Positions 56,335 to 64,000 of a stretch of DNA of 64,000 nucleotides are shown piece by piece. Numbering within the stretch: the first letter of the stretch is position 1; each line of letters opens with the position of its first letter. Origin of the DNA: Cladophialophora immunda (lineage: Eukaryota > Ascomycota > Eurotiomycetes > Chaetothyriales > Herpotrichiellaceae). Where the stretch lies: NCBI RefSeq assembly GCF_000835495.1, contig NW_015622546.1, positions 2,358,883-2,422,882 on the forward strand. The letters are read 5' to 3'. Both the position numbers and the translations under genes were made by a program. Below the pieces are notes generated by a model. It worked only from the letters and a program-made list of their open reading frames with translations, ran no database searches and was not told the origin of the DNA.

Positions 56335-56632
56335 ACCTGTAAACAAACATGTCTTGACCCCCATCTACTAGCATTTGTATGCCAGTAATGTAACCTGCCA
56401 TGGCGAAGAAAGCCGCACAATAGCATTGACAATGTCTTCTGGCATAGCGTTCATTCGTAACGGATTTGCTCGTGCATTAGCCTTTATATTGTCTTCGCCC
56501 ATAACAGCTGGGACATCTGCGTCACAGTGTTTCCCGGTGCAACACAGATGACTCTAGTCCTGTCTAGACCATAATCAAGAGCGTCGGTCTTGCTAAGCCC
56601 AAGGATGCCACCCTTGGTGGCCGAGTAGAATC
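56335..56632 (-). pseudogene. Frameshifted C-terminal relic of a short-chain dehydrogenase/reductase
   Basis: Three pieces in successive frames of one SDR: FYSATKGGILGLSKTDALDY with the catalytic YxxxK and then VICVAPGNTV; next EDNIKANARANPLRMNAMP and EDIVNAIV; then AMAGYITGIQMLVDGGQDMF, the typical C-terminal block. At least two frameshifts separate them, and the cofactor-binding N-terminal half is absent. It starts a few bases after the stop of the acetolactate synthase fragment on the same strand. Clear relic, not a working gene. Confidence 0.8.
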
Positions 56633-56647
56633 TGTGTCGACTGTCTT

Positions 56648-57605
56648 TTATCGGTCAGGCTCCCGCCCGTATGTTATGAACTCATGTAAACCCTTCCCAC
56701 CGGGTACTACAGGCCAGACCGGGCTGGTTTGCTCGGTGATCACTTCCAGAAGAGCCGGACCATCCCACTGCAGGAGCCAACGCAGCTTACTCGTAACCTC
56801 GACAGGATTTACCCATCTATCGGCCTGGACATTATACGCTGCTGAAGCTTTGACAAAATCGGGGTTGCTCTGGCGGTTTTGGGAAAATCTTTCCTGGTAG
56901 TACAGACGTTGTAAGTCTGAAATCATTTCCATTTGTTCGTTGTTAAAAAGCAGTACCTTGACTCCAATGTTGTATTGCGCGGCTGTGGCGAGCTCTGCAA
57001 TCGTCATGTTGAAAGACGCATCACCATCGATATCAATAACAAGGTCATCAGCACGCGTGAGCTTGGCCCTGAGCGCGGCAGGCAGGCCAAAACCCATCGT
57101 TCCTAGACCACCAGACGTTAACATGGTACGAGGATACCGCCACCGATAGTGCTGAGCGGTCCACATCTGATGTTGCCCTACACCGGTCGAGATAATCGTC
57201 CGGTCTTTCACATGATCGGTCAGGTCGCTCAACTCTTCACTGACTGCTTGAGCACGAATGAGTCCAGGCTCTGGAGTTGTGGGTGTTTGATTGTATGCGC
57301 CAAGAAGGTACTTTAGTTTCCATTCTTTGATCTTGTTGAGCCATTGCGTTCTGGTAGCCACAGGCTGAACCAGATCAGTGAGCTTGAAAAGTTGTTCAGC
57401 ACAGTCACCTTGAACCGTCTCGGTAGTTGCGACAACCTTGTCGATGTTTTTCGGGGTAATATCAAAATGAACAATCCCACCACGACCTGTCAAAGCGGCT
57501 AATCTGGCCTTAGGTGCGAGTCGAGAAATGTTGCCCGTTACACGGTTGTCGAATCGAGCACCTAATGCCAGGAACAAATCAGCTTCCTGGATGGCTCCTA
57601 GTGAT
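56648..57605 (-). pseudogene. 5'-truncated acetolactate synthase catalytic subunit fragment (ILV2-like)
   Basis: Open from AIQEADLFLALGARFD (~57600) to TAA at 56648 and without an initiating ATG at the domain start. It covers the central and C-terminal ThDP-binding part of acetohydroxyacid synthase: GRGGIVHFDITPKNIDKVV, VGQHQMWTAQHYRWRYPRT, GLGTMGFGLPAALRAK, VIDIDGDASFNMTIAELATA (GDG...N ThDP/Mg motif), LFNNEQMEMISDLQRLYY, GPALLEVITEQTSPVWPVVP. The first ~300 residues of the family are missing; upstream sequence is a non-coding repeat-containing tract. An AG acceptor just before the first codon allows an undetected upstream exon, but none is recognisable. Probably a dead second copy. Confidence 0.8.
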
Positions 57606-57637
57606 TAAGTTGTTGAGCCGGTTAGGTGGGACCCCGC

Positions 57638-57674
57638 GAGGGGATAGAGGGTTGTAGTAAGGAACTTGGGATGG
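57638..57674. repeat. Direct repeat, copy A (partner 57827-57862)
   Basis: About 37 bp starting GAGGGGATAGAGGGTTG and continuing to GGAACTTGGGATGG; the second copy differs by one substitution and one base of length. Copies are 189 bp apart. They lie right beside the truncation point of the acetolactate synthase fragment. Confidence 0.85.
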
Positions 57675-57826
57675 GAGACGGGAAAGCTACGAAAGTAGCG
57701 AGAGAGAGAGGGGTTGTTTATCAATATATCTTCTGTCCACTTTGTAGAATGCGACTCGCAACGCGTCGCGATCCTATCAGCACCAGCCTTAAAGCGTCGA
57801 ACCTACAGCGCTGCTTTTGAGCAATT

Positions 57827-57862
57827 GAGGGGATAGAAGGTTGTAGTAAGGAACTTGGATGG
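57827..57862. repeat. Direct repeat, copy B (partner 57638-57674)
   Basis: About 36 bp, GAGGGGATAGAAGGTTG to GAACTTGGATGG. With copy A it flanks a ~150-bp segment that includes a GAGAGAGAGA run. Looks like part of a mobile-element end or a local duplication. Confidence 0.85.
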
Positions 57863-58994
57863 ACGACCGGTGAGACCCGGCTGAGCGCGCACCCGACTCA
57901 CCCCAACTCGCGCGAGGCCGGGGTGAGCACAGGGCAGCATAACCCTCTGTCCGAAACGGGGTGCGGCGTCTGCAGGTTTCCCTCACATTGGGCATTGCCA
58001 ACTCATTGGTATACTGCATCTCCCATCCAGTCCCTCAACACTCTTGAATACGGACTAGAGATGGGGGCCAAATCTCCCATAAGCCACCTTCTTGTAGAAA
58101 ATACATCTCCAATTCGACTCGAGTGCCGCCGTAGAATCTGGTTTGTAATAGTGATCTTATTTCCCGGGAAGGAGATCGATCAACTCCCCGCTCAACTGGA
58201 ATGTTCCTTGATGTTCTGGGCGTGATCAGTGAAACCAGCCCGGCGTAGAAATGTTGTGGCCCATTACTCCCATCCGCGGAATCTCCCCATCCATGAGTTG
58301 GGTTGACTCCAAAGCCTGCTCGCCCGCCTCATACGCAACAATCGAGTGGTCGTGACTGCTGAGACACGATGTGGTTCTCTTGGCCTCGTCGGTCACGAAT
58401 CTAGCGTTGTCCAAGATATTCAGGTAGTCACTTGGAAGGCGCCAATCCCACAGTCGTTGGAAACATCTGCTGAAGAGGCCACTGTCCTAGTAGCTAGTGA
58501 CCGCCGTATTGCGGACGACATAAGCAGCATCCTCGCAAAGATGCCTCAGGGCCAGTGAGAAGTTCCGCGGGCCCTAACTGGCCACCACTCCGCTGGTGCT
58601 CTTGAGTAGATCCGGCGGGGCCCCTGAGAGTCTCCCTGAATGAAGACATTCTTGCGTAATGTCGAACCTAATGCTGTCGATCTTGTATTCGTCATGCCAA
58701 TACAGGCAGACCGCGCTGACGAAAGTGCGCGTGCAATAGCTGCGTTAGTCTCGGTTCTGCAAGCCGGTGAACGGAACCCTTCTGGACCGTGCACGGACTC
58801 TTGAGGTGGTTCAATGAGAAGTCGCCGGTTAGGCAGCTCGGGCCCCAGTGGTTAAAGACACCCTCCATGGTGGCCTGGTGTTCTCTTCTGGTGGCATCCT
58901 CAGATCAAAGCTTTCAGCTTCGAGATCTTTTCTGAAGGCACCCTCGCTTTCAAGTATCTTTTCATCAGAATCGAAGTTGCTCCCTCTTCCCATC
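57863..58994. other. Non-coding tract with possible coding remnants
   Basis: No intact gene. Two + strand stretches look protein-like: about 58310-58558 (contains VLVASDRRIADDISSILAKM) and about 58640-58803 (contains NAVDLVFVMPIQADRADE). They are in separate short frames, without splice sites that clearly join them, and I do not recognise a family. They may be remains of a decayed gene. Confidence 0.3.
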
Positions 58995-60065
58995 TCAGCT
59001 GGCAGCGGAGAGATACGCCGCCTCTACCTGGCCACTATTGTCAACAGTGTTCTTTGCTCCCCGGTCACTTTTCAAAAAGCAGTTCCCCTGGATACCACCC
59101 CTACTCAGTGCAAGGGTAATGTTGGCGCCATAGACGACCGCCTCACAATCTCCGCCAGCGACGTTGTATGCAGCGCATTGATCGATGCAAGCATCAATGC
59201 TGTACGCAATGACGGCAGTGAGGTCGACCACAGCTCCACCGTTCATGGCGTCGACGCCACTTGGCCAATCTGTGTCGCAGAGAACAGTCCAGGTTTCGGT
59301 GCTGAGCAAAGGGGACACATAGTTTGTGTTATTATCTGCGGGGCAGTTGTAGCTTCCTTCGCCGGAGGTTGAGGTCGTGGCAGTGGAGGTAGGGGCTGTG
59401 GAGGTGCTGGTTGTGGTTGTGGTTGTCATAGTGGTCGTGTACAACGGTGAGGATGACGTGGTTGCACTCGTGGATAAGGAAGCGGGTGGGACATTCGTGG
59501 GAGTGGCAGGCTCGGACGTGACTGTAATAGCTGATGCTGAGGTGGTTGCTACTTCTGTTGAGAGTGCAGCAGCGGGAGACGTGGTGCTAGTCTTCAAAAC
59601 ACAGTGTCAAAAGGAGCACGAATACAGTGTGAAAGCAGCCAAACTCACGTTCGCTAACTCGGCCTTTGCGCTTCCTGAGTTGTTTTTGTTTGCAAGTACG
59701 CCGCCTATACTTCCTCCGATGATGGCGGCGACTAGCAAAGCCGTGGCTACCCCAACCACGATTATGAAAGCCCTACTGCTGAGACCACAGATCTTTCGTT
59801 GTGACTTTTCCTTTTGCCAGGCAGGGTTCTCTTGATCTTCTGTTAGGAGGTGATGAACCGCTTCGAGACCTCCACCTCCACTGCCGCCATTGGAACTGTC
59901 GTTATTGGTATTGTTAGGGTTGGCATATGCATAGGCGTCCGGAAAGGGCTGTGGCTGCGTCACGGCCTCTATACCATGGTCGATGCTCGACGCAACCTGC
60001 TTGTCGCTGTAGGATGAGTGGTCTTCGGTAGGCGAGCGAGCTTCGGCAGACACTGGCGAGGCCAT
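58995..60065 (-). CDS. Single-pass membrane protein with Ser/Thr-rich stalk and Apple/PAN-like domain
   Basis: CDS complement(join(58995..59591,59649..60065)), 337 aa; the GT-AG intron joins KAELAN|TSTTSPA. A cytosolic N-terminal ~100 residues (Pro/Asn/Gly-rich, no signal peptide) precede one transmembrane helix (RAFIIVVGVATALLVAAIIG), then a Thr/Ser-rich stalk (TTTMTTTTTTSTST) expected to be O-glycosylated. The C-terminal Cys-containing domain reads YNCPADNNTNYVSP, TVLCDTDWPSGVDAM, SIDACIDQCAAYNVAGGDC, NCFLKSDRGAKN; this spacing resembles PAN/Apple domains seen in fungal cell-surface proteins. The upstream open frame adds an unlikely Cys/Trp-rich segment, so ATG 60065 is used. Function unknown; surface recognition or wall contact is plausible. 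Confidence 0.78.
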
Positions 60066-61067
60066 AGATGCTCTTCGGCAAAAAGCGCAACGAACTTCAG
60101 CAAAAGTGGTCCTGGTGAGAGGAATGACATGCGACCGCGAGATGGAGGCACGATCATGCAAGAGCGGGTCCCAATTTTGTAAGTCTAGTCTGGAGATGTG
60201 GACACCGCCAGGCCGTCGCTCTTCAAAGTGGACGTAATTTGATTTAGCGGCGCAAGAAGTTCTAATGCACGCGTTTAGTACCTCGTACAGGGTGGCCTTA
60301 CCTGGAACGGGGGGCGACACGTTTTGGAAGTGTGCCAGATACACGGAACACAATGTAAGGGCAGAGCACCAGGCGAGACAGATCCATGATTCGTAGCAAG
60401 ACGAGGTCTGAAACGAGCCATAGCGCCACGCGCAACACACGAGTGTTGAGCAAGAACATATTCAAAGCATGCGTAGATCGCTAGGTCATCATGGCACAGC
60501 AAATCTGCGAACAGAAATGCGATGCGTGCGATGCACCGACTTTCAAGACTAGGAAAGGAAGAGATGACCTTCAATCAGGCGGCAAGGAAGCTCTGATTCG
60601 GATTGGTGACGGTGCTGAAATGGGGAGTTTCAGGTGATTGAAGGGGATTGTAGGGAGCCAGTCCACAGTAAAACAAGGCGAGGACAGATGGGCCTTGGCG
60701 CAAGGCTGGAGAGCTTGGCATGGACAGTCAGGTGACGGCGCTAGCCGAGCACGTGGGCGACGTTGATTCAGCCTCGCCAATTCCACTAATGGCACAGCGA
60801 CACACTTCTACAGGCTCAAAGTGGCTTAGCCCCGGACCTGCCTACTGTAGGCATTCCTGGAGTTGCGATCCCAGCCTCACTTTCGTACCCCGCTGAAAGC
60901 TTTGTTCTGGAAAGAGGCACTGTAGCACTTCTGAAGTTAGAGATCGGTTTTTGATTTTGTACAGATTCTTACATTCGGTGCCAACACCTGATTTCTCTCG
61001 CTATATCTCACGAACCGGCCTTGCAACGGGCAGCTACGGTTTTCAGCCTTATTCATGGTCGGTTGCG
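60066..61067. other. Divergent intergenic region, nothing recognised
   Basis: About 1 kb between the Apple/PAN-like gene (-) and the kinase remnant (+). Holds presumed promoters; open frames here are compositionally unconvincing. Confidence 0.45.
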
Positions 61068-62188
61068 ATGGACAGACAGTCGGATCTGATCCTGGATTCG
61101 AAACTTGAGACACAGTTTGAGTCATCATTTACGGTGCATACATATCGAGAGATTTGTGCCATTTCCGAAAGGAGAGTGATAAGGAAAGAGTATTGGCATC
61201 GAGAATCTCATATTCGAAATGGTGCCTACGGAGGTGTCTGGCTTGAGAAGTGCGTGCAAGGCCATCGAGATGTCCAAATGCGCGCTGTGAAACAGCTTTC
61301 GATAAAGCCATCTAGGAATGCCGAGCGGATTGATTACAGTCGAGAGTTGCAGGCAATCGCTAAATTCTCCCATGAGAAGGTGAGTGTGGAATGGGATCAA
61401 TTGTCAGCATCTGTTTGCTGATATCTTGAGAGTACGTCCATTGCTTTATTAAGTCGTTTGGATGGTACAGGACCGAAGAGTCGCTGTTCATCACAATGGA
61501 ATATCTTCCGGACGGTGATCTACATCAGTACCTGTCCAAAGCGTCTCCGCTGGGCGAGGAAGCTGCAGGTGATATAACGTACCAAATCCTGGAAGGGCTT
61601 TCCCATATGCATGAAAATCGGTTTGCTCACCGGGACTTGAAATCTGGGGTAGTTACTCCCATTACTACCAAGCTCATCATCTGACTACGGAGACAGAATA
61701 TCCTAATCAAATCATGTCCTCCTCGCCCATGGTAGGTCAAAATCGGAGACTTTGGAATCAGTAAACGCCTTGAAGGTGAAACTGCAAATTCGATGCTTCT
61801 TAAGGGAACCATGGGCTTCATTGCGCCTGATTTACATGGCTTCACTAGACCTGGAACCCCATTTGCTGCCGACATGTGGTCTCTGGGCGAGATCACTTTC
61901 CAGCTGACGACCAAGCAACCTGTGTTCCAGAACTTGGCCATGTTTGCCTCCTACGCTACGGAAGCAACTCAGTCCTTCCCTTCGACTGCGGTGTTGTGTT
62001 CTCAAAATATAAGCATCTCCGGACAGGGCTTCGTCTCATTGCCCATGGTATTCAGCGGCAAATCTGCACATGCCCTTGGCACCCAATTGGGAGCTGGGCT
62101 TGCCGCTCTACTTAGGCTTTACATGACTCGACTCAACTTCGGCTCAGCTTCGGAGCCAAGTGCTCAGGCTGATCGGACCGCTTGCTGA
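61068..62188 (+). pseudogene. Protein kinase with in-frame TAG at a conserved Trp codon and abnormal C-terminus
   Basis: Spliced frame join(61068..61379,61433..61648,61697..62188), 340 codons; both introns have good GT-AG ends and phase 0. Kinase subdomains are in order: HIRNGAYGGVWLEK (Gly loop), MRAVKQL (Lys), LFITMEYLPDGDLHQYL (hinge), FAHRDLKSG|NILI (HRD catalytic loop, completed by the splice), VKIGDFGISKRLEG (DFG), GTMGFIAPDLHGF (APE-like), AADMWSLGEI. Between PPRPW and VKIGDF, codon 189 (61733-61735) is TAG where relatives have Trp. No intron fits. After ATQSFPSTAVL the sequence no longer follows the kinase C-lobe well, suggesting a frame loss there. Either a decaying kinase gene or one needing recoding or RNA editing; decay is more likely. 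Confidence 0.7.
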
Positions 62189-62512
62189 GTCTCATCGCCC
62201 CCTCCATCATCTTCACTCAGTCCCGTTTCTAGACCCCTGCTGCCATTAGCTACTCACCCTATGCTGTGTATGTATCTCTCCAAGAAGATGGAAACATCAC
62301 ATGACCGCCAACAGAGGTCCATACTTGGGCACCCAGGGTCCGAAACTGGTCCCCTTGCAAAGACAGTAGATGCATCTCTCCGTCCAAGGTGGTCGTGCAG
62401 GATAAGTCGCGTCTCCTATATTGCCTTCACTTTGGCAAGGCTTTCCCTAGGTGATGATCCACGCGCTGTATATATCCTATCACATGGTCCTCCCCTTCTC
62501 TTGTGTACTCAC
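62189..62512. other. Spacer between kinase remnant and LTR
   Basis: About 320 bp with no gene or motif that I recognise. Confidence 0.4.
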
Positions 62513-62981
62513 CTGTCACAACCCCAGCCGCATAAGGACTGCGGCACCTCAGGGCCAATGGTGCCTGGCAGACCCACTAACCCTAGGGGAAGGATAACCC
62601 TTTTAGCGCCCTTCGTGAGGCAGAGCCTCTTGGCTCCTTGGTCAACACAGGGGTCAACCTGAGGCCCAATTAGAGACTGGATAGCGGCGCAAAATGGTCT
62701 ATATCTTGGGCGGTGAGCAGACACACCAGCCTATAAATAGTGCCTTATCTACGTCATTGAAAGGAGCGCTTATAGAAGAATATACAGTATCCAAAACCTA
62801 GTCAAGAACCCCTTTATCAGTTGCAATCCCACAAACAAGATGGCAGCTTCATGATTCCAACAGATTACGCCTTTCCAGCACCCTGGCTGAGCGCTAAGAC
62901 CGAATATTAACTGGCAGGCTGCTTCCTAAACCTTGTTCCACCCACAGGCTGGCATTGAGCCGCGAAGCCAGCCTGGTGACA
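62513..62981. mobile_element. Probable solo LTR of a retrotransposon
   Basis: About 468 bp beginning TGTCACAACC (62514) and ending GGTGACA (62981), so the ends form the TG...CA inverted terminal repeat typical of Ty3-like LTRs. It contains a TATAAATA promoter-like box at 62732-62739. CTCAC precedes it (62508-62512, one extra C before TGTCAC) and CTCAC follows it (62982-62986), a likely 5-bp target-site duplication. No gag-pol coding sequence or second LTR is in the window. Orientation uncertain, probably + from the TATA box. Confidence 0.6.
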
Positions 62982-62986
62982 CTCAC

Positions 62987-64000
62987 GATACCTAACAGTC
63001 AAGGCGCTCTCACGGCGCAATGGCAGAGTTAGCTCGGCGTCGATGGGATCTATTTCATCGAGGTCGATCTTCAAAAGCTGTTCACGTCATTGCCTGGCTG
63101 GCGACCGGATCTTGCACTGAGGATATCATCAGGCTTATCAAGCGCCAACGAAAGCGGCACCATCAGGTCGTCACCCTCGGACCTGAAGTTCGACAAGGCA
63201 GGATAAGACCCACGCCAGTCACGTTCGCGCTCCTGCCGTGGCAGGCCGGTAGCTGCGAGCCCATTCTACAGCTGCGGCACAAACGCTGGCCGTGCTTGTG
63301 GTCGCCTACTCCGCCGCCCAGGCACTACAGCGCATTTGACACGTATCCTACTCTTGGGATGCTGCAGTGTCACCCAATAGCGATGGCAGTTCAGGAGTGC
63401 AGGCAGCGCAGTGCATCCAGCGCGTGCTTGCAGGCACGCCGACTGGCAGTTTATGATAGACAGAGACATGGCAGTAAGACAGCCAACTGCCAACTCTTCT
63501 TCGCTACGAAATAGCAGCCACGGCTGTACAGCCAAAACGTCTTTGGCAGATTTTATAGCCTGCTCTAAAATCTACCCACGATGCATACTGTTCATCTGAG
63601 ACGCAGGAAGCACGGCCAAAGTAGCATCCATCCAGAACAACAATCGCCTGGAGCCGCGCATGGCACCACCTTAGCAGTCAATATGGCAAGTCACGGGCGA
63701 GGACGCCTTCCGGCATAATGTGGTTAGATTAGCCCAAGCACGCAGCGGCGTGGGTGGAGGACGGACGTCCTAACGCGAACCACGCGGCCGATCGTTAGCA
63801 TAGCTGTGGCCTCTGACTAAGGCGCTACCCGCTGGAGCGAGGATCAGCTGCCGTTAGTGGTAGAGAGCTGGCTCAGTAATGACCTCGCGTTCATCGCGGC
63901 CGCATAGGAGGGCGTGTACACCAATATACTCAGCGGCGAATTTTGACCTCTCCCAAGTCCATATCTATTTCCAGGCCTAAATTCACTGATATCAGATGGA
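62987..64000. other. Right-end tract, no gene recognised
   Basis: About 1 kb after the LTR. An ATG-led frame of 164 codons (63020-63514) exists but shows no domain, biased composition, and frequent Cys/His/Arg typical of chance frames; I do not call it a gene. The region may be repeat-derived. Confidence 0.4.

Noticed and set aside
60066..60440. Extension of the Apple/PAN-like protein by 125 residues
   Set aside because: Cys/Trp-rich with no support; the ATG at 60065 begins a compositionally uniform protein.
63020..63514. A 164-codon ATG-led frame after the LTR
   Set aside because: No domain, irregular composition and overlapping antisense frame; not called as a gene.
1..64000. tRNA, rRNA, snoRNA or CRISPR features
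   Set aside because: Reading for tRNA B-box patterns, snoRNA boxes and regularly spaced repeats found nothing convincing; a covariance-model scan would be needed to exclude them. CRISPR is not expected in a fungal nuclear genome.

Overview
The window reads as nuclear DNA of a filamentous ascomycete (Pezizomycotina). The evidence is short GT-AG introns of about 48-125 bp, fungus-specific families (SrbA-type SREBP, Zn2Cys6 and C2H2+Zn2Cys6 regulators, GT62 mannosyltransferase, TRI12-like MFS, STAND_N domain), long gene-poor promoters, and a retroelement-like right end. The gene set would fit Eurotiomycetes such as Chaetothyriales, but I cannot fix the order from sequence alone.

Left part (1-25.9 kb), mostly housekeeping: a ZIP zinc transporter cut by the window edge (-), ribosome-biogenesis factor Nop16 (+), a dual-specificity phosphatase (+), an HhH-GPD DNA glycosylase with an in-frame TAG at a conserved Trp (+), a secreted serine carboxypeptidase (+), a GT62 Anp1/Mnn9-type mannosyltransferase (-), an SP-rich unknown protein (-), the sterol/hypoxia regulator SrbA (+), a TatD/Scn1-like hydrolase (+) and a Gln-rich unknown protein (+). 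Long regions (3.8-6.7 kb, 15.3-19.4 kb) hold no convincing gene.

Middle (26.8-30.9 kb): a fusion of a fungal STAND N-terminal domain to a beta-lactamase-like domain that lacks the SxxK motif (-), then a decayed Zn2Cys6 transcription factor (-).

31.7-56.2 kb is the most interesting stretch. It is a tight, mixed-strand block: CocE/NonD hydrolase, FAD monooxygenase, enoyl-reductase-like MDR enzyme, cupin, DODA-type extradiol ring-cleavage dioxygenase, small membrane protein, membrane-anchored ALDH-like protein without the catalytic Cys, ketopantoate-reductase-like enzyme, enolase-superfamily sugar-acid dehydratase, C2H2+Zn2Cys6 regulator, 17-exon MFS transporter, P450 and acetoacetyl-CoA synthetase. 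No PKS, NRPS or terpene synthase is present. The content suggests a peripheral catabolic cluster: uptake, ester/amide hydrolysis, aromatic hydroxylation, extradiol ring opening, reduction/dehydration, and entry into acetyl-CoA metabolism. This is inference from gene content.

Right part (56.2-64 kb), degraded and repeat-influenced: a frameshifted SDR relic joined to a 5'-truncated acetolactate synthase fragment, a 36-37 bp direct repeat, an intact Apple/PAN-like membrane protein (-), a kinase with an in-frame TAG at a conserved Trp, and a probable solo LTR. All four in-frame stops I found inside recognisable coding domains are TAG.
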